DNA of 64,000 nucleotides from Ciona savignyi (taxonomy: Eukaryota; Chordata; Ascidiacea; Phlebobranchia; Cionidae). The translations under genes and the position numbers were made by a program. Of the stretch, positions 54,698-64,000 are shown one piece after another. The notes under the pieces were generated by a model that was not told the DNA's origin, searched no databases, and worked only from the letters and a program-made list of their open reading frames with translations. Each line of letters starts with the position of its first letter. Within the stretch, counting starts at the first letter, position 1. The DNA is taken from assembly GCA_000149265.1 (NCBI GenBank), contig CH001357.1, positions 1,234,805-1,298,804 on the forward strand, written 5' to 3'.

Positions 54698-57600
54698 CTT
54701 TCCGCTCTTTCATTGCAAACACTTGCGTTGCATCACCAGCTTGCAATGTGCCACGCATGGCGGCCATGATGGCAGAATTAACACAATCAACAGCGATTTC
54801 AAGAATTTGGTCGTTTGTGGTGGCTAAAGGGATAGTAACTGTTATTCAAGAATCGAATTCAATTTAAATAAAAAATATTTAACCTCTGCAAGATCACCTC
54901 TCGCCCACCGTAGGGTTACCAGAGCTATTGCAGTGTGTTGTGTATGATAGACACGTTTCTTCAATTTAGTAGAACCCATTAATCTTCTGGATTTAGGAAA
55001 TGTTCGTTATTACCCAAAGACTAAACCGACTAGCTAGGGACCAGGTTCGAATCTGCAATCTTTCGGTTCGGTTTAAAGGCGTCGCATTTGCACTAACCCA
55101 CCAGACTAATGGGTCGGACCAACTTTGTAGGCAGAGTAACAGTTGTAGGATCAAACCAGCTGCTGTACAATCGGATCCCTTGTTGGGAAAAGCTACAGCA
55201 ATAACTCCATTGTAAATGTTGCAATAGACTGTAAGCGTTAATCAAACCGCAGTACACTGTTTTAAAATCTAAAAATTGCCCGTGTTTTAATCCTCTTACG
55301 CATTCAAGAGGATAAAAGGTGAATATCATTATATATAAAAGAATGATAGTGTTGATTAACACGATGTTTCATTTACCCCACAGATCACTCACCAGTTAAA
55401 GACACTTTCTTATTTTCCTCCTGCTCTTGCTCCTCCTCCTGCTCTTTCTCCTCCTCCTGCTCTTGCTCCTCCTCCTGCTCTTGCGCTTGCTCCTCCTTCT
55501 GCTCTTTCTCTTTCACCTCCTTGTCTTCTTGTTCTTTCTCCTCCACAGGAGTTTGACATCGAACAAGTTTATCTGAAAGGATGATTTGTTTTTAACTTTT
55601 GTTTTTTTTGTCAAGTCCGAGCAGGATAGAGAAGACATGGGCAAACTATGGCCCGCCAGATGTTATCGACATGTTTTAAGACTAAAAATCGATGTCATAG
55701 CTATATTTGTATGTCATTAACGCAAGAGTGCCTTTTGGTTTTAACCAGTAATGTACCGTATTTCTTAGTTTAATGTTTTTTTTATAAACAGTGACAAACT
55801 ATATGTGAGTGGCGGCTTGATCACTTGGCCCACCAGTCTAAGAATAAAATAATTTTGGCACCGTTTCAAAAGGTGTGCCCACCCCTGGGTTATAGCTAGT
55901 GTTGTCATCCTAAGAGTTATGGGATCAAAACCAGACCCTCACCAGTTGGTTGTTGGGCAAGGCAATTACCCGAACCCAGCAGATTAATGGGTTTTACCAA
56001 AAACTAAAGAAACGTTTAAATCATAAACAACACTATGCAAATCCGGTAACCCGACGGTAGGCACAAAGTAAATCTGACGATATACCATGAGGTAACCCAA
56101 TTATGTTTTCCCATCCACAGAGATAAACACCAATCCACTGCTTATTCTTTAAAACCTTTTATCTCCATTTACAAATGCTTCCTAAATGTAAGTCAGATAA
56201 CCTCTTATCTATAGTCGCACTAGCAAGATAGAACACAACTTACCAGAAGCACACCCATCCCCAGTAGATGAGCTCACCATCATGTTACTTCCACTCAGAC
56301 GAGCTTTAGCATCATCCAACACAGAAAGAACCAACATTTGAGCCGATTCTTCCAATTTCAAATCAAAATCGCTTCTCTCACTTGTGAAACAATTTAAAAA
56401 TAAAAAAAATATCAGAAAAATTGTAACAAAAGAATATCTGCAAATACTACAACTTGTGTAACAGATGGCAACAGATATGTAGTTGAACCCAGCGGTATAA
56501 TGGGTTCTACTAAATTGAAGGAACATGTGAATCATACACAACACACTGCAATAGCTCCAGTAACCCGACGATAGGTGCAAGGTAATCTGACGATTGCCCA
56601 TGTGTTTACCGTTTAGGTTTTTTCCATTCACGGAAATTAACATGAATATCCTGTCGTGCAACGCTGCAAAATTCAGGTTTTATGCTTTTCAGTGTAATTT
56701 AAGAAAATCTCAAGTTTCAACCTTGTACATGAATTGGAGTCGGTAGATTCTTCATCATCTTGTTCACTGAATACTCCGATCTGAATAGAATTCGACCGGT
56801 TAGCTTAACTGGTAAAAATGTCCGTTGTCTGTATGCAGCCGAAAGGTTGTAGTATCGAAACCAGTCACCGGATATGCGGTTGTGTGCTTGGGCAAGGCAT
56901 TGCGGGCATTGTCTGAACCCAGTGGATTAATAAATTTTACGAAAACTGAAGTGACATCTTAATCATAATACAAAAATAATGAGTTCTGAATTCTGGTTTT
57001 CTTTTTTACTTGAGATACAATTTGTATGAATTTTTAGTTTAATTCATGGATTTAATACAGGCAAGGGCAACATACGGCCCGTGAAGGAATTTTAACCGGC
57101 CCACAGACTGTATCTAACCATACCCTGTCATGTGGCCCTTGCATTAGTAAATAAATATAAGATATTGAATACTATTTATGTAATAATCCGGCCCAAGGAC
57201 TAAATTTTCCCACATCTGGCCTGCCGACTAGAGAAGTTGCCCACCCACGACTTTATATCTCTCAGTAAGATTTAAGATTCTAATAAGAAACAATACAACA
57301 ATGTATGTTGAAAAACGTGGTATTGAAAACCATGTCATTTCCAGCATATATCAAGGCTGTATTGTTTCTTATTAGAATTTGAAGTCTTTAGCTGACTTCT
57401 TGTTTTAGTAACACACAATTTACTCTTACTGGCTCTTGATGGTTTCACTTGTTCTTGAACAATAAATTGGTAAACCAGTTAACTGCTACATATGCAGAAA
57501 AGGATTAAAACTACAAGCATAAATGTTTTAATACTACCCACCTTTCCATCATGTGAAGTTTCTTGCAGAATATTTTCAACTAGTTCATCTGTCTTTTCTG

Positions 57601-58328
57601 AAACATATGTGGTAAGAAGTTAATGGAATGTGTATGCTTCAATGCTATGCATAGAGCTGGGCATAATTACAAAATTACGTTCAGTTACCTAATTACGGAC
57701 ATCGGAATTGCGTTACGGACCTCAAATTAAAATTACGTAATTATGCATTTTTACGTAATTATTCAAACGGGAATTGCACGTCGTTGCAAATATACTTTCC
57801 AAATATACTTTTTTTTCATTTTTCGTTCTAGTAATATAGTTCGAACCACCGATAGGAATAATCACCATAGCGGTAAATACAGGTGATCTTGGATTCGCGC
57901 CAATTTTCCTATCTGGAATCAGCGCGGCAAGATAAAAGGCAACGCCGCCACGATCTGCGGCTTGTTTACTCGGAACACGCTATGTATCGACCAACGGCTG
58001 CCCGACCTATAAATTTCTTTGCCAAAAACGGTTCCGATTTGACAATAGCCTAAAGAAAATCGGTTAACGGTTAACCGATTATTGTTACATCAGTTAACCG
58101 TTTTTTAAATTCGCCGTTAATTCGCAGCCCCAACCCTAATTAAGGCAATGTCTGTTAAGTGACTTGCCCAAGGACACAACTGACAAGCTTGCAACCAGTT
58201 TTAAAGCTAGAACCCTTCGGCTAAAAGCCGACATACTAATCCACCAAACTATGCGGATGAACAAACCTGTTTCGTGCCTCACATCCAGTTCTATCTGAGG
58301 ACACAATTGATCTTTGTTGGCAGCTGGC
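54698..58328 (-). CDS. Tudor-repeat gene, seven downstream exons (acidic, Glu/Gln-rich C-terminal part)
   Basis: Starting from the donor tt/gtaagt at 59083, a chain of minus-strand exons keeps phase at every join: 58328-58267, 57597-57542, 56780-56722, 56380-56244, 55572-55393 and 54838-54698, each with AG and GT borders. They encode LPAANKDQLCPQIEL..., EKTDELVENILQETSHDGK, IGVFSEQDDEESTDSNSC, a LEESAQMLVLSVLDDAKARL segment, a Glu/Gln-rich segment (EEEQEQ repeats) and LEIAVDCVNSAIMAAMRGTL. No known domain was recognised. The last exon ends in phase 1, so at least one more is needed; a possible 5-codon terminal exon at about 54245-54229 (DLHLK, stop) is weak. Introns are full of SINEs and hAT MITEs. 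Confidence 0.72.
54890..55113 (-). mobile_element. SINE-I, minus strand, tail lost
   Basis: Intronic in the Tudor gene, between the two most 3' exons found. Body and head only. Confidence 0.75.
55412..55500 (-). repeat. Coding 18-bp repeat, Glu/Gln-rich
   Basis: On the coding strand the unit cAAGAGCAGGAGGAGGAG recurs about four times with few changes, encoding EQEEEQ-type repeats inside a Tudor-gene exon. It keeps the frame. Confidence 0.85.
55634..55887 (+). mobile_element. hAT-type MITE (family h1), best copy
   Basis: Starts catgggcaaactatggcccg and ends ggtgtgcccacccctg; these hAT-like termini are inverted. Intronic in the Tudor gene. The flanking 8-bp duplication is not evident. Confidence 0.65.
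55935..56125 (+). mobile_element. SINE-I, partial
   Basis: Part of the head is missing; the body and a diverged tail are present. Intronic. Confidence 0.7.
56490..56650 (+). mobile_element. SINE-I, 3' half
   Basis: From aacccagcggtataatgg to the tail. Intronic, about 110 bp upstream (on the coding strand) of the 56380 acceptor. Confidence 0.8.
56800..56960 (+). mobile_element. SINE-I, 5' half, diverged
   Basis: Head with ggttagcttaactgg and aggttgtagtatcgaaacc. Stops after the start of the body. Confidence 0.65.
57058..57250 (+). mobile_element. hAT-type MITE (family h2)
   Basis: Starts caggcaagggcaacatacgg and ends agaagttgcccacccacg; ends inverted. The right part (aatccggccca, cccacatctggcc) matches the hAT relic at 11,910-11,970. 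Confidence 0.65.
57652..58138. mobile_element. Possible hAT MITE (TAGAGCTGGGC ends)
   Basis: The left end tagagctgggcataattac and the reversed right end tagggttggggctgcg are similar. The interior is rich in tacgtaattat and ggttaacggttaaccg palindromes. No target duplication was found. Confidence 0.35.
58140..58255 (-). mobile_element. SINE-I, head half, minus strand
   Basis: From ggcaatgtctgttaag to the head at about 58250. It ends 12 bp before the donor of Tudor-gene exon 58328-58267. Confidence 0.75.
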
Positions 58329-58611
58329 CTGCAATATTATAGTTTTATTATGGTGTTTTGTGTTATTATTATTGCTATGCACATGTTTACGGTTACATTA
58401 ACTGGTTAATCAATTTGTTATTATTAACTACTGTAACAATCAAAAATGATTAAAAGGTAATTGATTTTTTCAAATCATTTAACGTCTGTTAGAATCTAGG
58501 TATATGTTCGACACCATATATAATATTTTAAAATCTTACTCATACTTTAAGAGTTAAAACAAAGAAGTATCTGCACAAAATTTTTAATAAATTTTAATAT
58601 TTTATAGCATT

Positions 58612-58800
58612 ATGGTAAAGGGCTAAAAATCCATGAGAGTAAATTTCGCGTGAAGCATGTCATGTAGGTAAGAATTTGCTCCTGCAAATAAAAAAAATAA
58701 CGTTTTAATAGATTTACTCCCGTTAATTGCATAAGCTTCCACAAGCAAGTAAATTCTTACGCTTTCGAAATTTAATGGATTTTTGGCCCTTAGGTATAAC
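58612..58800. mobile_element. Small inverted-repeat MITE
   Basis: The left arm aagggctaaaaatccat and right arm atggatttttggcccttag are inverted, and similarity extends inward over about 65 bp on each side. Intronic in the Tudor gene. Confidence 0.65.
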
Positions 58801-59082
58801 ATTTGACAGATCACTAAGTGAAAAAAGATTTTTTTAAAGGAATTTAATTTTTATCATCGTATAAGCTACAATAATATTTTAAATGTGCAAACGCGATTGG
58901 ACTGAACATTAAGTAGTTCATCAGTCATCATGCAGGAAATATTTAAAAGATTTCCTAATAAAATGAATGAATTTGGATAAATTAAAAATCCAGTATCCCA
59001 AAACACGGGTATAAAATAAAAATCCAACATTCAAAAAATACAATATTGACATTCTGAAAAAATAAGAAGTCACATTACTTAC

Positions 59083-62000
59083 AAAGATTCGGGGCATTCT
59101 TGGGAGCAATCACTTTCGTATATTTTCCAATCTGCGATTTTCGGTGACTTATCTTCAAACACACTGTCGCATAGAACTGAGGCCGAAATTGGAGGTTCTT
59201 CAATCACTACACTTGACAGACGCATACTTGAATCAGTTACAGTGTGCGAGCGAAACATTGAAATCCCGATATCGTCCACATTCTCATCAGTGTATGTTGA
59301 TACTGCGAACCCGTTAGCCATAAGGTTGGTTGCCACGTTAATCCCGTCAGCTATTACATTCACAATCCAAGTTGTTGGGAAGTTTTGATCTTCGCTTCTC
59401 TTTACAAACTGAACGTTTGCATTCGGTTCTTGGGGATCGGTTGTTTGGAAAAGGTTTTTAAAATGCATGATTGCTTGTTCCGACCAGAAATCTGAAACCG
59501 ATTGAACACCAGCTAAAGAACAGAGCACTTGATTAGACAAGTCTCTGTCACTGGTATCACTGTCAATGGTGTGTGGCAATTGACAGTCGGAAGTAACTTC
59601 TTCACATGGTTTCTCATTCACCTCTTGATCTTTAAACTCAACATCAGCAAATACTTCAGGTACAATGTCTTTTGAACAATTAACGGCATGATTGACCAAG
59701 TCCAACTCCACATAAAACTGTGATGGGGTTACAATAGACTTCACAATGCATTCATGAATATCACCTGGGTTTAAATGTTGCTTGGACAACTCTTCAGACA
59801 CATTAATTTTCTTTTCAAGGCAATCAGAGTTGAGCAATGTTTCAGTACAAGATTCAATGTCAATAGCCAAAGCTGCAGATTTTAGGGCTTTAATAATCTC
59901 ATGATCTGTTACAGCGTTTTCCATGAACAAGTTCTTCATGTGGCTAATAATGTTGATCATATTCCTTAAGACTTGATAACGTGAGGATTGGTCGGATGGG
60001 GGGTTGGATGGGGCCTCTGCGTCAGTGTCTATCACAAAAATCTGCGGTATAGTGGGTGTGGAGGCTAATAAAGGGGAAACCGGTTGGTCAATTATGGGCT
60101 TTGAGTAACAGACTTGATCGTTTGAGATTTCCAAGCCACCCTTACTTTTCTGTAGGGCTGACAACACATCAGGTCCTATTAAAGACATTTCCACATCATA
60201 CTTGGTCAAGTTTCCACTGAACACATTACTTATTACCGTGATGACAACATCTTTTCCTTGCACCATTGTACTGAAGCTTGTAGCATCATCTGCCCCAGTT
60301 TTCCCTTCATAACCATGCAATGCACAGCATATAACATTATAAGGACCTTGGGAAGTAAACTCGGTAAAAGTTGCATCTGTTACTGTCTCCACATTTCCAT
60401 TATCGAGAGTTAGAATTTCACATTCATTTCCGTTGACTTCCAACACAACTGCAGGGCGGTAATCATAATTTATCTTCACAAGATAGCAATTCCTGCATAA
60501 AGGTTTTTGCACAGGTGTTGTATTCAAGTCAAACAATACAGGATTTTCAGGTAAAGTTTTTACAAAGAAACATGTGGGGTCAAAAGCGTATACAACTTTG
60601 CCTTTAAGAACCATGTTGTGTGGTATTACAGGGTTGTGTGTTTCTTTCAATAGTTGTGAGTTTCTTGTTTTGGTTGTTTCTAGATCAACCACAGGTGGTA
60701 GTAGAGGATTGCTAACTGGATCTGTTGCAGTTATTTTTTGACAGTTTTCCTGGCCATGATTAGACACTTCAGTTGCCTTTAGCAATTTTTCTGCAATGTT
60801 GTCATCATTTACGGAGAGATTAACTCTCCATGTATACTCTGTGCAAGAAATAAAGTACACAGTCAATAATTTGTCCATAACCCAGTCAAAGAAGAAATCA
60901 ATTGCCAATTTTACAAGTTCCGGCTTTGTAATTGAGGAAATACCTTTTAGATGGCACTTTATAGCTTGGCATGGAATGTTTACAAGTTCTTTTGGCATTT
61001 CTCTTAAGTTCACAATATCAACTTCTGAAGAATTTCCGTAGTCAATAAAAAACACCGTTAGTTTTGTTTCAACCTTCTCAACTCTTGCTCGATACCATTC
61101 ATTATCCTCTGGACTCTGTGCTAAATAGTACCCACCCACAGTGACATTTGAAATCAATTCTTCCTTATCATTATTTCCTTGGATAAAGTCACTTATCACT
61201 TCAAGGTTTTGTTCAGATTCTTCTAGTTGAATGTAGAAGGTGTGAGGATCTTCTACATAACTCGCATATCCAAGTTTGGTTGACTTTGGTTCAAGTATGA
61301 TGTGTTCAATGCTGTGCTTGGCTTGGACTTCTGGTGTTTCAACGGAATTGGCATGAATAGGTTCAGCTTGATCTGGTCTGGCTTGAACTAATCCGGTTTG
61401 AGCTGGTTTGACTTTAACCAATTCGGTTTTATCTGGATTGGAATGATTAGCATGAACGGTATGAATTGGTTTGGTTTTAAATCTTGCATTCAATGAAACG
61501 CCATCTAATGTCTTTAACATAACAACCTTCATTTGAGCTTCGTTTGACTTTAAAAATGTTGCTATTAGTGGAGCATCTGTGGCGAGGTCTGTAAAGTTGT
61601 CAATTTGCATTTCAGTCCAGTCTTCGGTATTATTTGAAACATGAAGCAAGTTGCAGTGGATCGCCTGCATTGGAAGCTTACACCATTGCTCCACTGTGTG
61701 CATTATATCACAGAGCATTACTGTCTCTGTGTTCCCATAGTCAATAAATTGCACTATTGCTTTGTCATCTGGTAGTATTGACAGTGTAACAGCTCTGTAC
61801 CATTGCCCATCAGCCTCATATTTTGCGATGCAAGACAAACCAACTTCAATAGGCGATTCGACAGGTTTTACACCTTTCTTAGTAACATAACTTTCGATAG
61901 AATCCATGACTTCATCCAGGGAAAGTAGATTGGACTTCAATTGACAGAAAAAATCTCCAGGATTATTAACTTGGGTGACGTAAACTTCAGTTTCAAGATT

Positions 62001-63983
62001 TTCAGCTAAATCTGTGATATTCTTGTAGCACAGTGGGGTTTTTAGTTCTGAGGTGTTTTTCGTCACAAGATCATTCTGTTCAGTTTTCAAAAACTCATAA
62101 AATGACATCTTATTTCCATCTTTAGACTGTAAGAACAGTTCAACAGTGATCAGACCATTTGCAGTATCTTTTACATCCACTGCCAGAGTAATGTCGTCAC
62201 AAATTGATAACTCTTCAAGTTTAATCATCCCTTCTTTCGAGTTTACACTCGGTAAATTTCCAATTCTGCATTTTGTGCAAAAAGCAGGTTGTTCAGTGAA
62301 AGAAGGTTCGAGAATTCGTAAATCAGATTGAGGAATTGTTGACTTGTTCCCATAATCCAGAAAGAAAATTTGTACTTCATTAGAATCGGCAGAAATCACA
62401 TCAATAACTTGTGCTCTGTAGAACTGCCCATCTTCATACTTTGCAAGGACATGTTCGTTCTTATGGGGTGGTGATGTAAAGCTTTGGTTCCTGCCACTAT
62501 TCAGTTGCCCCATCATAGTATCTAATGCTTCTGCTTCGTTTTGCAACTGCACATATATGACATCATGTGAGTCAATGTGAGAAATAAACACCTCGGCATG
62601 TGAATTGCTTTGAAGGTAACTTGATTCTGGGACCGTTGGAGTCTTTGGAACGATCCCAAATTCTTTGCATTCAGAAGAACATACTCCTGCTTGTTTTTCA
62701 CCCAGCATTTTCTCCGCCAAATCGATTCCATTAACTTTAATTTTCACTACCCACGCAGATTCACTCTTTTTAAGAAACTCTGCTTCCACAATGCCAGAAT
62801 TCATCTCAGACTGAAAGTTTGAAATTTCCAATTTAGACCAATTAGCCCCTAGTGGCTGAACACCAGCCAAGGAACAAAGCAAAGCCATTTTTGGAATCTT
62901 TGCCATTTCTTCTACCAACTGTTTGACATTATGTTGTTTTAAAACCTGTTCCTCACTTCCAAAGTCTATAAACTTGACTTGTACATGTGTTTCGTTTGAG
63001 GGTGAGTCTTTTGTCACTATTGCTCTGTTCCATTTCAAGTCTGATTGTTTTGCGCATACCACATCACCTTGTGTCAGTGATGTCACAATGTAATCATTGT
63101 TACGGAGAGCAGTGTAAAAGCCGTCAACTTTAGACGCATTTTCGATTCGAGTAGTTTCGACTCTACCAACATAGAGATAAAACCACCGGGGATGCTTAAT
63201 AAAAGCTGGTAACACATGCTCTATAAGACCTGCTTTAATGTGATCCATATCCTTGAGTTTAACTTTTGTTTCATGGTTGTTGCCTTCAGATAATGGGGGA
63301 GATGCAGGGGAATTGCATGGTTTGCAGATGGAATCATTTATTCGTTTCCCGTTTTGAAACAAATCCAGAGTGAGTTTGCCATTAGAGGAACCAGTTACGA
63401 CGGCGTTGAATAATTTCTCGTGAATGGATAGTTGCAGTGTCTGGCGAAGATCATCAAATTCTTTTTGCGTGGAGAAGTTTAAATCGGATAAGCAGCAAGG
63501 TAATGCTTGGATTGAAAGTTTGGAGAATTCGGGATTCCGGTATCGGCGTAGATTTGCAAGACTCACAGAATCAGTGTTTCCATAATCCACGAAAAACACT
63601 TTCGCTAATCCACCTGAATACGACAAGAAATGCGCACGGTACCACTGCTCACCATCCCACTTTGCAAAGCATAAGCATTCATGGGTTAGCAGCTCTGGTG
63701 TCACCATTTCATTACTTGCAGAGCAATACTCATTGAGATCAGCACTCATACCATCCAAGGCACTGAAATTGCACTCGAGCTGGCAATAAAACAATGTCGG
63801 ATCTTCGATATGACTTACATAGAACACCCCTTCTTTCCCACGGTCCACACCAAGCCCAGTATAGATGAACGACTTCAATTTATAAGGCAACTCCAACCTC
63901 CCAATGTACTTTGGTACTCCACAACATTCTAGAGCAGCGAGTTCTTCAATTAGACTGGAGCTTGGCCCTCTAAAGGAGCACAT
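59083..63983 (-). CDS. Multi-Tudor-domain protein (piRNA-pathway type), giant exon, runs off the right edge
   Basis: One open frame of 1,633 codons. Six extended Tudor repeats about 205 residues apart show the core F-x-DYGN: FVDYGN (about 131), FIDFGS (336), FLDYGN (541), FIDYGN (745), FIDYGN (979) and a degenerate LDNGN (1193). The aromatic-cage partner W/F-Y-R-A precedes repeats 1, 3, 4 and 5; in repeat 2 it reads KWNRA. A seventh half-repeat follows at about 1414. Such proteins (TDRD1, TDRD6, TDRD15, Tudor) bind dimethyl-arginine tails of Piwi proteins in germ granules. The frame stays open upstream of M63983 to the window edge, so the N-terminus is probably missing. The exon ends at 59083 with a strong gtaagt donor; the stop at 59079 would be intronic. 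The paralogue group is not decided. Confidence 0.9.
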
Positions 63984-64000
63984 AAATGATATTCCTTTAG

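Noticed and set aside
58921-59109. Extra Tudor-gene exon directly after the giant exon (acceptor at about 59055)
   Set aside because: The intron would be only about 29 nt; the exon at 58328-58267 gives a correct phase with a normal intron and a phase-consistent chain behind it.

Overview
The window looks like nuclear DNA of a solitary ascidian (sea squirt), most likely Ciona-like. It is AT-rich, with short GT-AG introns, and its proteins are of deuterostome type: a multi-Tudor germline protein, a CYP2-clan P450, an SLC43A3-like transporter, classical SDR enzymes and Kazal inhibitors. It also carries small secreted peptides with a cationic core and an acidic tail, as in tunicate antimicrobial peptide precursors. 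More than thirty copies of one tRNA-headed SINE are spread through it. The species call is inference.

Layout. 0-3.5 kb: a divergent pair of Kazal genes inside a segment repeated at 36.9-40.7 kb. 3.6-7.9 kb: a Ty3/gypsy-like fossil, MITEs and SINEs. 8.1-24.5 kb: two copies of one SDR gene in inverted orientation, both damaged (one by an 11-bp deletion, one by a solo LTR and other lesions), flanking an intronless SLC43A3-like gene. 25.7-35.3 kb: a tandem array with three intact genes for arginine-rich secreted peptides, two of them (61-64 aa class) easily missed because each is split by introns. 35.6-36.9 kb: a 330-bp satellite-like repeat with kappaB-like palindromes. 36.9-40.7 kb: the second Kazal pair. 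41.5-43.8 kb: a TTAA-flanked Kolobok-type transposon with about 590-bp inverted ends, a THAP gene and a P2X7-tail-like cysteine-domain gene. 45.3-47.8 kb: a four-exon P450. 52.4-52.8 kb: a fifth Kazal gene. 54.7-64 kb: a Tudor-repeat gene running off the right edge.

Working together. Two secreted defence-type families (arginine-rich peptides and Kazal inhibitors) have expanded side by side by local duplication. Each paralogue keeps its promoter and 5' UTR intron. The Kazal promoters share a palindrome whose two arms vary together. All other genes look independent. Coordinates of coding features were derived by following reading frame across splice sites; every multi-exon model given as intact keeps phase at every junction.
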